From Curtobacterium sp. BH-2-1-1 (lineage in GTDB: Bacteria; Actinomycetota; Actinomycetes; Actinomycetales; Microbacteriaceae), in assembly GCF_001806325.1 (NCBI RefSeq), contig NZ_CP017580.1, positions 620,001-684,000 of the forward strand: 64,000 nt of DNA, written 5' to 3'. Under the pieces are notes generated by a model. The model did no database searches. It was not told the DNA's origin and worked only from the letters and a program-made list of their open reading frames with translations. Position numbers and translations under genes: made by a program. Shown here piece after piece: positions 7,537 through 17,408 of this stretch (positions are counted from its first letter, which is position 1; every line of letters starts with the position of its first letter).

Positions 7537-7665
7537 GCGCGCGACGCTACTCGCCCGTTCCTCCACAGGCAGAGCTACCCGCGCATCCGTCCACGGCCGG
7601 AGCTTGTCTGCGGACGCGGTCGGCTCCCGCCGATATGTTGGCGGGACCCACACCTGGAGGACCGT

Positions 7666-9903
7666 TTGCACACCTGGCCCGGCAACCCGTACCCGCTCGG
7701 GGCGACCTACGACGGGAGCGGCACGAACTTCGCCCTCTTCAGCGAGGTCGCCGAACGCGTGGAACTCTGTCTCTTCGACGACGACGGGAACGAACAGTGC
7801 ATCGACCTCGTCGAGGTCGATGCGTACGTCTGGCACGCCTACCTCCCGAACGTCGGCCCCGGCCAGCAGTACGGCTTCCGGGTGCACGGCGAGTACGCCC
7901 CCGAGAAGGGGCTCCGCGCCAACGCGAACAAGCTGCTCCTCGACCCCTACGCCAAGGCGACCAGCGGGGACATCGACTGGGACCAGGCGCTCTTCTCGTA
8001 CACGTTCGGCGACCCGGACTCGACCGACGACCAGGACTCGGCGCCCCACATGATGAAGGGCGTCGTCATCAACCCGTTCTTCGACTGGCAGGGCGACCGG
8101 GCTCCTCGGATCCCCTACGGCGAGACCGTGATCTACGAGGCACACGTCAAGGGCCTCACCGAGACCCACCCCGACGTGCCCGAAGAACAGCGGGGGACCT
8201 ACGCGGGGGTCGCGCACCCGGCCGTGATCGCGCACCTGCAGCGGCTCGGCGTCACCACGCTCGAACTCATGCCCGTGCACCAGTTCGTCAACGACTCGAC
8301 CCTGCAGGACAAGGGGCTGTCGAACTACTGGGGCTACAACACGATCGGGTTCTTCGCGCCGCACTCGCACTACTCGTCCTCGGGCGACCACGGACAGCAG
8401 GTGCAGGAGTTCAAGGCGATGGTGCGCGAACTGCACCGTGCCGGCATCGAGGTCGTCCTCGACGTGGTGTACAACCACACGGCCGAGGGGAACCACCTCG
8501 GACCGACGCTGTCCTTCCGCGGGATCGACAACGCCGCCTACTACCGCCTCGTCGAGGACGACAAGCGGTACTACATGGACACCACGGGCACGGGCAACTC
8601 GCTCAACGTCGGGCACCCGCACTCGCTGCAGCTCATCATGGACTCGCTGCGGTACTGGGTCACCGAGATGCACGTGGACGGCTTCCGCTTCGACCTCGCG
8701 GCCGCCCTGGCGCGTGAGTTCTACGAGGTGGACCGGCTGGCGGCGTTCTTCGAACTGGTCCAGCAGGACCCGATCGTGTCCCAGGTGAAGCTCATCGCCG
8801 AGCCGTGGGACGTCGGCCCCGGTGGCTACCAGGTCGGCAACTTCCCGCCGCAGTGGTCCGAGTGGAACGGCAAGTACCGCGACACCGTCCGCGACTTCTG
8901 GCGGGGAGAGCCCTCCACCCTCGGCGAGTTCGCCTCGCGGATCTCCGGCTCGGCCGACCTCTACGAGCACGACGGCCGCACGCCGAAGGCGAGCATCAAC
9001 TTCATCACGGCGCACGACGGCTTCACGCTGTACGACCTCGTCGCCTACAACGAGAAGCACAACGAGGCCAACGGCGAGGACAACAACGACGGCGAGAGCC
9101 ACAACCGGTCGTGGAACTCCGGCGCCGAGGGCCCGACCGACGACGAGTCGATCAACGCCCTGCGGCTGCAGCGCCGACGGAACTTCCTCGCGACGCTGCT
9201 GCTCAGCCAGGGTGTCCCGATGATCGCCCACGGCGACGAGCTCGGGCGCACGCAGTCCGGCAACAACAACGTGTACGCCCAGGACTCCGCGCTGAGCTGG
9301 ATCGACTGGGACGCCGCCGACGACGACCTCATCCAGTTCACGGCCGACGTCGTGAAGCTCCGGCACGACCACCCGACGTTCCGCCGCACGCGGTACTTCA
9401 ACGGGCGTCCGGTCCGCCGCGGGCAGGACGAGCCGCTGCCGGACGTCGTGTGGCTCACGCCCTCCGGCGACGCCATGGAACCCGAGGACTGGGACTCCGG
9501 CTTCGGCAAGAGCGTCGGCATGTACCTGAACGGCAACGGGATCCGCGGGCGCGACTCCCGCGGCGAGCGTGTCACCGACGTCGCCTTCATCACGTACTTC
9601 AACGCGCACGACGACACCGTGACGTTCACGCTGCCCCCCGAGGAGTACTCGCCGGGCTGGACGGTGCGGATCGACACCGCCGAACCGGGTGCGCGTGACG
9701 AGGTCCTCGACGCCGGCACCCCGCTGGACGTCCCGGCACGCTCAATGATCGTGCTGCGGGCCGAGCCCGACCACGAGGTCACGGTGACCCCGGTGGACAC
9801 CGACTCGTCACGACCGGCCACCGCAGCACCGCAGGACGCCGTCACACCGGTGAACCCCGCCGGCGCCACGGCTCCCTCCGCCACGAGCGGCGGCCAGCAG
9901 TGA
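7666..9903 (+). CDS. glgX: Glycogen debranching enzyme GlgX
   Basis: This 745-residue GH13 enzyme hydrolyses alpha-1,6 branches of glycogen or limit dextrin and feeds maltodextrins to TreY. The N-terminal CBM48-like domain (WPGNPYPLGATYDGSGTNFALFS) precedes the barrel with DVVYNHTAEGN, DGFRFDLAAAL (nucleophile Asp), IAEPWDVGPGGYQVG (general acid Glu) and FITAHDGFTLYDLV (transition-state Asp). I choose TTG 7666 because CTGGAGG lies five to nine bases upstream and the protein then starts at the conserved HTWPGNPYPLG. A disordered Thr/Ala/Pro-rich tail of about 45 residues ends the protein. It is first of glgX-treY-treZ, overlapping treY as GTGA. A -10-like TATGTT lies at 7634-7639. Confidence 0.93.
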   Translation: MHTWPGNPYPLGATYDGSGTNFALFSEVAERVELCLFDDDGNEQCIDLVEVDAYVWHAYLPNVGPGQQYGFRVHGEYAPEKGLRANANKLLLDPYAKATSGDIDWDQALFSYTFGDPDSTDDQDSAPHMMKGVVINPFFDWQGDRAPRIPYGETVIYEAHVKGLTETHPDVPEEQRGTYAGVAHPAVIAHLQRLGVTTLELMPVHQFVNDSTLQDKGLSNYWGYNTIGFFAPHSHYSSSGDHGQQVQEFKAMVRELHRAGIEVVLDVVYNHTAEGNHLGPTLSFRGIDNAAYYRLVEDDKRYYMDTTGTGNSLNVGHPHSLQLIMDSLRYWVTEMHVDGFRFDLAAALAREFYEVDRLAAFFELVQQDPIVSQVKLIAEPWDVGPGGYQVGNFPPQWSEWNGKYRDTVRDFWRGEPSTLGEFASRISGSADLYEHDGRTPKASINFITAHDGFTLYDLVAYNEKHNEANGEDNNDGESHNRSWNSGAEGPTDDESINALRLQRRRNFLATLLLSQGVPMIAHGDELGRTQSGNNNVYAQDSALSWIDWDAADDDLIQFTADVVKLRHDHPTFRRTRYFNGRPVRRGQDEPLPDVVWLTPSGDAMEPEDWDSGFGKSVGMYLNGNGIRGRDSRGERVTDVAFITYFNAHDDTVTFTLPPEEYSPGWTVRIDTAEPGARDEVLDAGTPLDVPARSMIVLRAEPDHEVTVTPVDTDSSRPATAAPQDAVTPVNPAGATAPSATSGGQQ

Positions 9904-12362
9904 CCGCCCGGCGCGTCCCGACCTCGACGTACCGGCTGCAGGTCACGCCGGACTTCGACCTGTCGGCCGCACGCGACGTCGTCGACTACGTGCGCGACCT
10001 CGGCGCGGACTGGCTCTACCTCTCCCCGGTGCTGCAGGCCGAGCCCGGGTCCCAGCACGGTTACGACGTCGTCGACCACGGCCACGTCGACACCGAGCGC
10101 GGCGGTGACGAGGCGCTCCAAGCGCTCGCCGACGCCGCCCACGCCGTCGGCCTCGGTGTCCTGGTGGACGTCGTGCCGAACCACGTCGGTGTGGCCACGC
10201 CCGAGGTGAACCCGTGGTGGTGGTCCCTGCTCGAGCACGGCCAGGGCTCCCCCGTCGCCTGGGCCTTCGACGTCGACTGGGACGCCGGGGACGGCAAGCT
10301 CCGCGTCCCGGTGCTCGACGACCGGCTGCTCGACGCGGTCGAACTTCGTGACGGCCGGCTGTACCTGGGCGACACGGCCTACCCGACCGCTCCGGGCACG
10401 GTGCACGACGGCGACTCGGTGGCCGACGTCCACGCCCGGCAGCACTACGAGTTCGTGCACTGGAAGCGGGCCGACCACGAGCTGAACTACCGGCGGTTCT
10501 TCGCGGTGAACACGCTCGCGGCGATCCGGGTCGAGGAACCCGAGGTCTTCGCGGCCTCCCACGGCACGATCGGCGCGTGGTTCCGTGACGGCCTCGTCGA
10601 CGGACTCCGCATCGACCACCCCGACGGACTGTACGACCCCGCCGGCTACCTGCAGGACCTCGCGGCGCTCACCGACGGCGCCTACACGCTCGTCGAGAAG
10701 ATCCTCGAGCCGGGCGAGGAACTCCCCGCGAGCTGGCCGGTCGACGGCACCACCGGCTACGACGCCCTCGGGGTGCTCGACCGGGTGTTCGTCGACCCCG
10801 CCGGCGAGGACTCGCTGACCGCGGCGTCCGGGGCCGAGCCGACCGACTGGCAGCAGCTGACGCACGACACCCGTCGCGGCATCGCGGACGGCATCCTCGG
10901 CAGCGAGGTCGAGCGGCTCGCGCGGCTGCTCGGCCCCGGCACCGGCAGCGCCGCGTCCGCGCCGCTCCCCCACGATCGGATCGTCGACGCGGTCGCCGAG
11001 ATCGTGGCCTCGTTCGACGTGTACCGGACGTACCTGCCCGAGGGCGCGCACCACCTCATCGACGCCCTCGAAGGTGCGGCCTCGGCGCGGCCGGACCTCG
11101 ACGACGTCATCGACCGGATCGCCCCGGCGCTGGTCGACCCCGCGAACGCCGCGGCGATCCGCCTCCAGCAGACGAGCGGCATGGTGATGGCGAAGGGCGT
11201 CGAGGACACCGCGTTCTACCGGACCTCCCGCCTGACGTCCCTGAGCGAGGTCGGCGGCGACCCGAGCGTGTTCTCGGTGTCGGTCCGTGCCTTCCACCAG
11301 GCGCAGCGCGACCGGCTCGGCAGCTGGCCGCACACGATGACGACCCTCACGACGCACGACACCAAGCGCAGCGAGGACACCCGCGCGCGCATCGCCGTGC
11401 TCGCCGAGCTCGGGCACGAGTGGGCGTCGACGCTCGAACGCCTGCAGTCCCTCGCCCCGCTCGAGGACGCCGTCCTGGCCGACCTGCTCTGGCAGGCGAT
11501 CGTCGGCGCGCGCCCGGCAAGCCGAGAACGCCTGCACGCCTACGCCGAGAAGGCCTCCCGCGAAGCCGGCGACAGCACCACGTGGACGGCTCCGGACGAG
11601 GACTTCGAACGCCGCATGCACGCGCTCGTCGACGCCGCGTTCGACGACCCGGCCGTGGTCGCCGTGCTCGATGCGCTCGACGAACGGATCGACGCCGCCG
11701 GGTGGTCGAACGGGCTCGGACAGAAGCTCGTGCAGCTCACCGCACCCGGGGTGCCGGACGTCTACCAGGGCACCGAGTTCTGGGACCGCTCGCTCGTCGA
11801 CCCGGACAACCGTCGGCCGGTGGACTACACCGAGCGCCGGCACGTCCTGGCCGAACTCGACGGCCCGGACGACGACGGCCCCGAACGGCTCCCCGACGTC
11901 GGGCTCGACGGTGCGGCGAAGCTCCTGGTGACGAGTCGTGCGCTCCGTGTGCGGCGCGACCACCCGGAGCTCTTCACCCGGTACCTCGCGCTCGAGGCGA
12001 CCGGCAGCGCGGCGGACCACGTGATCGCGTTCGACCGTGGGGGCGCGGTCACGATCGCGACGCGCCTGCCGATCGGGCTCGAGCGGGTCGGCGGATGGGG
12101 CGACACCCTCGTGCACGCCGTGCCCCAGGACCGCGTCGACCTGCTCACTGGCCGCAGCATGCCGGCCGGCCGGGGCATCGCCCTCGCCGAACTGCTCACC
12201 GACTACCCCGTCGCACTGCTCGTGCCGGCGCACGTGGCCGAGGCGACGGACCACGGCACGGAGACCCACGCCGACAGCGGGGCGACCGCCGACAGCGGCT
12301 CCGGCTCTGCCGATGAGTCCGACGCGCAGGCCGAGATCGACATCCTGGAGGGTCACGCATGA
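9900..12362 (+). CDS. treY: Maltooligosyltrehalose synthase TreY
   Basis: This 820-residue GH13 isomerase turns the reducing-end alpha-1,4 bond of a maltodextrin into the alpha,alpha-1,1 bond of maltooligosyltrehalose. It shows the TreY start [16 protein letters not shown], then [30 protein letters not shown], the [20 protein letters not shown] block that distinguishes Tre[15 protein letters not shown] (nucleophile), [14 protein letters not shown] (acid) and [22 protein letters not shown] near the C-terminus. GTG 9900 overlaps the glgX stop, and the gene ends in an ATGA overlap with treZ. Together the three genes convert glycogen into the protectant trehalose without using trehalose-6-phosphate. 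Confidence 0.95.
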   Translation: MTARRVPTSTYRLQVTPDFDLSAARDVVDYVRDLGADWLYLSPVLQAEPGSQHGYDVVDHGHVDTERGGDEALQALADAAHAVGLGVLVDVVPNHVGVATPEVNPWWWSLLEHGQGSPVAWAFDVDWDAGDGKLRVPVLDDRLLDAVELRDGRLYLGDTAYPTAPGTVHDGDSVADVHARQHYEFVHWKRADHELNYRRFFAVNTLAAIRVEEPEVFAASHGTIGAWFRDGLVDGLRIDHPDGLYDPAGYLQDLAALTDGAYTLVEKILEPGEELPASWPVDGTTGYDALGVLDRVFVDPAGEDSLTAASGAEPTDWQQLTHDTRRGIADGILGSEVERLARLLGPGTGSAASAPLPHDRIVDAVAEIVASFDVYRTYLPEGAHHLIDALEGAASARPDLDDVIDRIAPALVDPANAAAIRLQQTSGMVMAKGVEDTAFYRTSRLTSLSEVGGDPSVFSVSVRAFHQAQRDRLGSWPHTMTTLTTHDTKRSEDTRARIAVLAELGHEWASTLERLQSLAPLEDAVLADLLWQAIVGARPASRERLHAYAEKASREAGDSTTWTAPDEDFERRMHALVDAAFDDPAVVAVLDALDERIDAAGWSNGLGQKLVQLTAPGVPDVYQGTEFWDRSLVDPDNRRPVDYTERRHVLAELDGPDDDGPERLPDVGLDGAAKLLVTSRALRVRRDHPELFTRYLALEATGSAADHVIAFDRGGAVTIATRLPIGLERVGGWGDTLVHAVPQDRVDLLTGRSMPAGRGIALAELLTDYPVALLVPAHVAEATDHGTETHADSGATADSGSGSADESDAQAEIDILEGHA

Positions 12363-14113
12363 CCGCACCCGACCGCTACGCCGTCTGGGCGCCGACACCG
12401 GAGCGCGTGCGCCTCGTGGTCGACGGCACCGAGTACCCGCTGACCCGCGGCACCGACGACTGGTGGACGACCGATGCGATCGTCCCCGTCGTCGGAGCCC
12501 GCTACGGCTTCCGCGTCGGCGACGACGACGCGGTGCGGCCCGATCCGCGCAGCCGCTTCCAGCCCGAGGGGGTGCACGGCCCGTCCGAGGTCGTCGACCC
12601 CGCACGGTTCTCGTGGACGGACGACGCGTGGACCGGGCGTCCGGCACGCGGCGGCGTGATCTACGAGATGCACGTCGGCACTTTCACGCCCGAGGGCACG
12701 CTCGACGCCGCGGCCGCGAAGCTCGACCACCTCGTCGAGCTCGGCGTGGAGTTCGTCGAGCTCCTGCCCGTCAACGCGGTGAACGGCGAGTGGAACTGGG
12801 GCTACGACGGCGTCGGCTGGTTCGCGGTGCACGCCCCGTACGGCGGCCCGGACGCGTACGACCGCTTCGTCGACCGTGCGCACGCACTCGGCCTCGGGGT
12901 CATCCAGGACGTCGTGTACAACCACCTCGGGCCGAGCGGCAACTACCTGCCGCTGTACGGGCCGTACCTGCTGCAGGGGCTCGGCAACACCTGGGGCGAC
13001 TCGGTGAACGTCGAACACCCCGAGGTCCGTCGGTACGTGCTCGACAACGTCCGGATGTGGTTCCGCGACCACCACGTCGACGGGCTCCGGCTCGACGCCG
13101 TGCACGCCCTGCGGGACACCACCCGCCCGCACGTGCTGCAGGCGATGGCCTCCGAGACGGACGCGTACTCCGCCTTCGTCGGGCGGCCGCTCTCGCTCAT
13201 CGCGGAGTCCGACCTCAACGACCCGATCATGTTCCGCCCGCAGGAGGCCTCGGGCTACGGCCTCGCCGGGCAGTGGTCGGACGACTTCCACCACGCGGTC
13301 CACGTCGCGCTGACGGGTGAGACGAACGGCTACTACGCCGACTTCGCACCGCTCTCGGCGCTGGCGAAGGTCCTCGAGCACGGGTTCTTCCACGACGGCA
13401 CGTGGTCGTCGTTCCGGGGGAAGCGGCACGGGCGACCGATCGACCGCGGGACCTCGCCGACGATGGCCCTCGTCGTCGCCAACCAGAACCACGACCAGAT
13501 CGGCAACCGTGCCGCGGGCGACCGTCTCGCGGCGACCGTGAGCGACGAGGGTCTCGTGATCGCCGCGGCCCTGACGCTGCTCGGCCCGTTCACGCCGATG
13601 CTCTTCATGGGCGAGGAGTTCGCCGCCTCGACCCCGTGGCAGTTCTTCACGTCGCACCCCGAACCGGAGCTCGGCAAGGCCACGGCCGAGGGTCGCATCA
13701 AGGAGTTCGCCGAGCACGGCTGGGACGAGTCTGCCGTGCCGGACCCGCAGGACCCGACGACGTTCACGAACTCGAAGCTCGACTGGTCGGACGTCGATTC
13801 CGAGCGGGGTGCGGCGATCCTCCGGGCCTACCGCGTGCTCGTCGCCCTGCGGCGGACCGACCAGGCCTTCGTCGACCAGCGGTACGAGGCGAACGCCGTG
13901 CGCTGCAGCGAGGACCGGCGCTGGCTCGTGCTCACGCGCGGCTTGCTCGGCCCGGACGCCCGGCCGGTGCACGTCGTGGTGAACTTCCTCGACGACGCGG
14001 CCGAGGTGCCCGTCCCCGGCGCCACCGGCGAGGAGCTCTACCGCTTCGGCGAGGCCGACGTCGCGACGGACTGCGTCCGCTTCACGGGGCGGGGTGTCGT
14101 CGTCCTGCGCTGA
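12359..14113 (+). CDS. treZ: Malto-oligosyltrehalose trehalohydrolase TreZ
   Basis: This 584-residue GH13 enzyme releases free trehalose from the end made by TreY. An N-terminal CBM48-like domain ([17 protein letters not shown]) leads to [48 protein letters not shown] (nucleophile Asp), [10 protein letters not shown] (general acid Glu) and [15 protein letters not shown], which are diagnostic of TreZ. ATG 12359 overlaps the treY stop as ATGA. The last gene of the operon, it is followed by short tandem repeats and a strong hairpin terminator at 14170-14205. Confidence 0.95.
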   Translation: MTAPDRYAVWAPTPERVRLVVDGTEYPLTRGTDDWWTTDAIVPVVGARYGFRVGDDDAVRPDPRSRFQPEGVHGPSEVVDPARFSWTDDAWTGRPARGGVIYEMHVGTFTPEGTLDAAAAKLDHLVELGVEFVELLPVNAVNGEWNWGYDGVGWFAVHAPYGGPDAYDRFVDRAHALGLGVIQDVVYNHLGPSGNYLPLYGPYLLQGLGNTWGDSVNVEHPEVRRYVLDNVRMWFRDHHVDGLRLDAVHALRDTTRPHVLQAMASETDAYSAFVGRPLSLIAESDLNDPIMFRPQEASGYGLAGQWSDDFHHAVHVALTGETNGYYADFAPLSALAKVLEHGFFHDGTWSSFRGKRHGRPIDRGTSPTMALVVANQNHDQIGNRAAGDRLAATVSDEGLVIAAALTLLGPFTPMLFMGEEFAASTPWQFFTSHPEPELGKATAEGRIKEFAEHGWDESAVPDPQDPTTFTNSKLDWSDVDSERGAAILRAYRVLVALRRTDQAFVDQRYEANAVRCSEDRRWLVLTRGLLGPDARPVHVVVNFLDDAAEVPVPGATGEELYRFGEADVATDCVRFTGRGVVVLR

Positions 14114-14169
14114 CCAGCGCGAAGCAGACCAGCCCGAAGCCGACCAGCGCGAAGCCGACCAGCGCGAAC
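14114..14169. repeat. 15-base tandem repeat just after treZ
   Basis: A unit close to GACCAGCGCGAAGCC/A is repeated about four times directly behind the treZ stop codon and leads into the terminator hairpin. It contains no gene. Confidence 0.7.
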
Positions 14170-14205
14170 CGAACGGCCCGTGGCGACTCCGCCACGGGCC
14201 GTTCG
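14170..14205. terminator. Strong hairpin terminator of glgX-treYZ
   Basis: CGAACGGCCCGTGGC and GCCACGGGCCGTTCG form a perfect 15-bp stem around a six-base loop. No T-run follows. The same CGAACGGCCCG core is used in the yceI terminator at 25612-25651. Confidence 0.8.
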
Positions 14206-14257
14206 TCTGCCCGCCCGCACTCCTCCCCGGGCCCGCCTCGCCCCTCGACGGGCGCCT

Positions 14258-14352
14258 CCGCGAAAGCGACAGACACCCGCCGTCGCCGTCCGGGAACCTG
14301 TCGCTGTGCCGCCACGGACCGCGGACGGATCCGCACGGAGTCGCTTTCGCGC
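14258..14352. repeat. Palindromic repeat family C, copy 1
   Basis: The element opens with CCGCGAAAGCGACAG, has an internal CTGTCGCTGTGCCGC and closes with AGTCGCTTTCGCG, so its ends are complementary. A related copy of about the same length lies at 53392-53487. The 371-base stretch 14114-14484 between treZ and the convergent synthase holds only repeats and hairpins; I see no gene in it. Confidence 0.65.
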
Positions 14353-14429
14353 CACGCGGACGCGCCACGCGGACGCGACGCGACCGCGACCGCGACCGCG
14401 ACCACGGACGCGACGCGACCACGGACGGA

Positions 14430-14466
14430 CCGGAGGCGCGGTGCCAGCCGGCACCGCGCCTCCAGG
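14430..14466. terminator. Family D palindrome behind the polyprenol-phosphate mannose synthase gene
   Basis: GGAGGCGCGGTGCCAGC pairs with its near-perfect complement GCACCGCGCCTCC. It starts 19 bases beyond the stop of the minus-strand synthase gene, a typical position for this repeat family. Confidence 0.7.
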
Positions 14467-14484
14467 AAGCCCGTCAGCAGCCCG

Positions 14485-15279
14485 TCAGGCCGCGTGGTCG
14501 GCGACCGCGTGCGCGTTCGCCCGCACCGACGGGAGTCGGCGGTGGTCCTTGACGAGGGACCGGGCCTCACGGATGCGCCGGTCGATGCCCCACTTCGTGA
14601 CGAGGGTGAGGCTCTCGCGGACGATGTTGCCGCTCATCTTCGAGACGCCGAACTCCCGCTCGGTGAACGTGATCGGGGTCTCGACGACGCGCAGGCCGGC
14701 CTCGAGCGCGCGCCAGCAGAGGTCCACCTGGAAGCAGTAGCCCTTCGAGGCCACGCCGGCGAGGTCGATGCGCTCGAACGCCCGCGAGGTGAACACCCGG
14801 AACCCGCCGGTCGCGTCACGCACCGCGATGCCGAGGGCGAGGCGCGTGTAGAGGTTGCCGCCGCGGGAGAGGAGTTCGCGGTACCAGGGCCAGTTCTCCA
14901 CGGCGCCGCCCTTGATCCAGCGCGAGCCGAGGACGAGGTCGTTCGTGTCGGCGAGCTCGATCATCCAGGCCAGGTACTCGGGGTGGTGGGAGCCGTCCGC
15001 GTCCATCTCGACGAGCTTGTCGTACCCGTGCTCGAGGCCCCAGGCGAACCCGGCGAGGTACGCACCGCCGAGGCCGTCCTTCACGGTGCGGTGCATCACG
15101 TGCACCCGGTCGGTCTCACGCGCGATCTGGTCGGCGATGTTGCCGGTGCCGTCCGGGGAGTTGTCGTCCACGACGAGCACGTGCACGTCGGCGTCGGTGG
15201 CCGCCAGGGTGCGCTCGACGATGGGGCGGACGTTCTCCGCCTCGTCGTAGGTCGGGATGATGACCAGTGTCGTGCTCAT
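14485..15279 (-). CDS. Polyprenol-phosphate mannosyltransferase (DPM1/Ppm1-like GT2)
   Basis: This 264-residue cytoplasmic GT2 enzyme would transfer mannose (or glucose) from a GDP/UDP sugar to polyprenol phosphate, making a lipid-linked donor for membrane glycosyltransferases of the GT39 type. The family strand LVIIPTYDEAENV, the donor site VLVVDDNSPDGTG, LVEMDADGSHHPEYL (metal-binding DAD) and FGVSKMSGNIVRESL are all present. ATG 15279 follows AAGGAGCACC. There is no C-terminal membrane domain, unlike two-domain Ppm1 proteins. It follows the polysaccharide cluster in the same direction and could supply sugar donor to the GT39-like protein at 18284-20278. Confidence 0.88.
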   Translation of the reverse strand: MSTTLVIIPTYDEAENVRPIVERTLAATDADVHVLVVDDNSPDGTGNIADQIARETDRVHVMHRTVKDGLGGAYLAGFAWGLEHGYDKLVEMDADGSHHPEYLAWMIELADTNDLVLGSRWIKGGAVENWPWYRELLSRGGNLYTRLALGIAVRDATGGFRVFTSRAFERIDLAGVASKGYCFQVDLCWRALEAGLRVVETPITFTEREFGVSKMSGNIVRESLTLVTKWGIDRRIREARSLVKDHRRLPSVRANAHAVADHAA

Positions 15280-15324
15280 GGTGCTCCTTGCGCTTGACAT
15301 CGAAGATATCGGCCGGTCGCTGCG

Positions 15325-16107
15325 TCAGTCCGACGAGAGGTCTGCGAACACGATCAGATTGTCCGTGTAATGACCTGTGGCCGTGTCGAACGTGCCGTCA
15401 CACGTGATGAGGCGCAGCTGGGGTGTGGGGGCGGTGCCGTAGACGTCGCTCGTGGGGAACGCCGACTTCGCCGCCCGTTCGGACCGGTCCACCGTGAAGG
15501 TGCGGGTGGAGCCGTCGGACATGGCGACGTGGACCTCGTCACCGGGGACCAGTTCGTCGAGCCGGAAGAAGACGGCTGCGGCGGTGGGGCTGTCGACGTG
15601 CCCGGCGATGACGGCGGGGCCGACCTCACCCGGGACGATGCCGTCGCTGAACCACCCGGCGCTGTCCCAGTCCTTCGGCGGGTCGAGCTCGCCGGCGGCG
15701 CCGCGGTGGAGGTCCTCGAGCGACGATGACACCCCGATGGCGGGGATGGTCACACGGACCGGGGTGGCGTCGGACCGGGCGGCGGGGGCTGCCGGGTCCT
15801 GGAAGCCGTCGGTCGCGCTCCCGGCCGCGGGTGACGCAGTGCCCGACGATCCGGCGGTCGGCGAGGCCGACCCGGCCACCGTCGGTCCCCCGGTCCCGTT
15901 GGTGGCCGCGACCGCGACGCCGGTGACCCCGCCCACCACGAGCACCCCGGCCACGACGGCCCCGACGAGCACGCCGCGCCGCCGCGGTCCGCGCGCGCCG
16001 AGTCTCGGCTCGCCGGACACACCGCGGCCTTCGGCAGCGCGAACTTGTCCGCCCAGCCGAGTCTCGGGCGCGTCCCCGCGCGCCCCGGCCCGCCGCCGCC
16101 CGCTCAC
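15325..16107 (-). CDS. Class F sortase
   Basis: This 260-residue membrane-anchored transpeptidase has a basic N-terminus (residues 1-44), one transmembrane segment (about 45-68), a Ser/Thr/Ala-rich extracellular stalk and a sortase barrel. The class F style catalytic His is in VIAGHVDSP (H170) and the Cys in LRLITCDG (C236). The usual late-strand Arg is not obvious: the aligned position reads GHYTDNLIVFA. GTG 16107 overlaps the GH8 gene stop as GTGA; a later GTG at 16020 would remove the repeat-encoded segment. Residues about 13-37 are encoded by a family B palindromic repeat. It is last in a run with GtrA, GT2, GT39, DUF4397 and GH8 genes and may attach a product of that cluster to the wall. 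Confidence 0.85.
   Translation of the reverse strand: MSGRRRAGARGDAPETRLGGQVRAAEGRGVSGEPRLGARGPRRRGVLVGAVVAGVLVVGGVTGVAVAATNGTGGPTVAGSASPTAGSSGTASPAAGSATDGFQDPAAPAARSDATPVRVTIPAIGVSSSLEDLHRGAAGELDPPKDWDSAGWFSDGIVPGEVGPAVIAGHVDSPTAAAVFFRLDELVPGDEVHVAMSDGSTRTFTVDRSERAAKSAFPTSDVYGTAPTPQLRLITCDGTFDTATGHYTDNLIVFADLSSD
15997..16069. repeat. Palindromic repeat family B, copy inside the sortase gene
   Basis: Both ends carry CCGAGTCTCGG next to a CGCCGGACA or TGTCCGCCC motif, forming a 73-base inverted repeat. A copy with the same ends lies in the intergenic region at 53598-53669. Here it encodes part of the cytoplasmic N-terminus of the sortase, before the membrane segment. Confidence 0.7.
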
Positions 16108-17255
16108 GAGGCACCCCCGGCACGCGTCGCGCACCCGCCGAGCACGTCGGACGTGAGCATCGTCGCGCCGAGCGCCGCCCACGCGTCCCCGTAGTAGGTC
16201 GGCGTCGTCGCAGCCGTCCGGTCCGCCCGGCGCAGGTCCGTCGCCGCCGCTGCCGACTGCCCGGAGGCCTGCTCCGCCGCAGCCCGCGCCACGTACGCCA
16301 GCGCGTTCGTGTCCCCCGTCACGGCCGTCCCGCCGAGGTCGAGCTGTGCCGCCAACTGCGTCTGCCGCCGGAGCGTCGGCGCGATCGACCCTGCCAGGGA
16401 CCGGTCCTGCGCGGCGCAGGCCTCGGCGTACCGGAGCGGCAGCCGCATCGCGTCGTACCCGTACAGCACCCGGTCGTCGCCACCGGTCGCGGGCATCGGG
16501 TCGACCGTGCCGTCGGCGTGCACCTGGGACCAGTCACTCGGCAGGTCGGACCCGGCGAGCACGGCCCGCGTGACCGCTCGCGACCCGGAGCCGAGCGCCT
16601 CCCATCGGTCGTCGCCGGTCGCCTTCGCCAGCACGTCGTACGCCGCCGGTGACGCGTACGAGGCGTCGTACCGGTACGGCTCGGAGTCGGCCCACGGCCC
16701 GGGCAGCAGGATCGTCCCGAGCTCGGTCGTGGCGGTCTCGTGCTCGAGGATCGCGGACGCCATGGTCTTCCCCGCCGTGGTGTACCGGGACTCGTCCCAC
16801 GAGGACCCGGCGAGCACGAGTGCCCTGGCGGCGTCGAGGTCGGCGTCGCTCGCGGACTGCCCGTCGGCGATGCCGTCGTCCGGCGTCCACCGCCACGCGA
16901 GCAGGTGGTCGTCGGTGAGCAGGTGCCGCTTCGTCCACGTCCAGATCTCGCCGAAGCGGTCACGGTCGCCGTTCGCGTAGGCGATCAGGAGCCCGTAGGC
17001 CTGCCCCTCGCTGACGGTGTCGCCGCCCTGGTCGGTGCGGACGACGCGGCCGTCCTGCACGTACCGGTCGAGGAAGTCCGTCCGCAGCTGCTCCGGCGAG
17101 CGCGCTGCGTCCGGCGCCGCCGAGGACGTCGGGGTCGACGCACCTCCGGCCTCGGACTGCGGGGCGCCCCACGGGCGCACCGCGACGAGCGCGATGCCGA
17201 GCGCGACGAGCACCGCGGCTGCGGCGGTCACGGGGATCCAGGTCCTGCGGGTCAT
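16104..17255 (-). CDS. Glycoside hydrolase family 8 (endoglucanase-like), membrane-anchored or secreted
   Basis: This 383-residue protein has an N-terminal signal anchor (WIPVTAAAAVLVALGIALVAV, residues 7-27) and a GH8 fold. The catalytic acid lies in TVSEGQAYGLLIAYANGD (E83), followed by FGEIWTWTKRHL, and an acidic SASDADLDAARALVLAG block (137-141) fits the base/substrate site. GH8 enzymes cut beta-1,4-glucans, and BcsZ of cellulose synthase operons is of this family. ATG 17255 follows AGGAAGGCAGG. It sits in the same minus-strand run as a cellulose-synthase-like GT2, where a trimming role during polymer export is likely by analogy. Confidence 0.87.
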   Translation of the reverse strand: MTRRTWIPVTAAAAVLVALGIALVAVRPWGAPQSEAGGASTPTSSAAPDAARSPEQLRTDFLDRYVQDGRVVRTDQGGDTVSEGQAYGLLIAYANGDRDRFGEIWTWTKRHLLTDDHLLAWRWTPDDGIADGQSASDADLDAARALVLAGSSWDESRYTTAGKTMASAILEHETATTELGTILLPGPWADSEPYRYDASYASPAAYDVLAKATGDDRWEALGSGSRAVTRAVLAGSDLPSDWSQVHADGTVDPMPATGGDDRVLYGYDAMRLPLRYAEACAAQDRSLAGSIAPTLRRQTQLAAQLDLGGTAVTGDTNALAYVARAAAEQASGQSAAAATDLRRADRTAATTPTYYGDAWAALGATMLTSDVLGGCATRAGGAS

Positions 17256-17350
17256 GCGGCCTGCCTTCCTGACTGGGTGCGGTGTGGGACTGGGCCCACG
17301 CCGCCGGTTCCGGTCCGACGCGCCAGCGGCGGACCGGCCGTGCCGGTGGG

Positions 17351-17399
17351 GAGAGGCGCGGATCACGCGGGCGGATCCGCTGGAGTGATCCGCGCCTCC
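17351..17399. terminator. Family D-type hairpin behind the DUF4397 gene
   Basis: GAGGCGCGGATCAC pairs perfectly with GTGATCCGCGCCTC, starting nine bases after the DUF4397 stop. It lies inside the polysaccharide gene run, so it may separate or attenuate expression of the GH8 and sortase genes. Confidence 0.65.
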
Positions 17400-17408
17400 G
17401 GTCCGGCG

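Noticed and set aside
9045..12647. A 1200-residue open frame on the minus strand
   Set aside because: It is the shadow of glgX and treY. The translation is Arg/Val/Asp-rich without domains, as expected opposite GC-rich genes, while the plus-strand frames carry complete GH13 motifs.
14160..14484. Possible small genes in the repeat-rich gap behind treZ
   Set aside because: Open frames exist on both strands but are Arg/Pro-rich, lack ribosome sites and fall on palindromic repeats.
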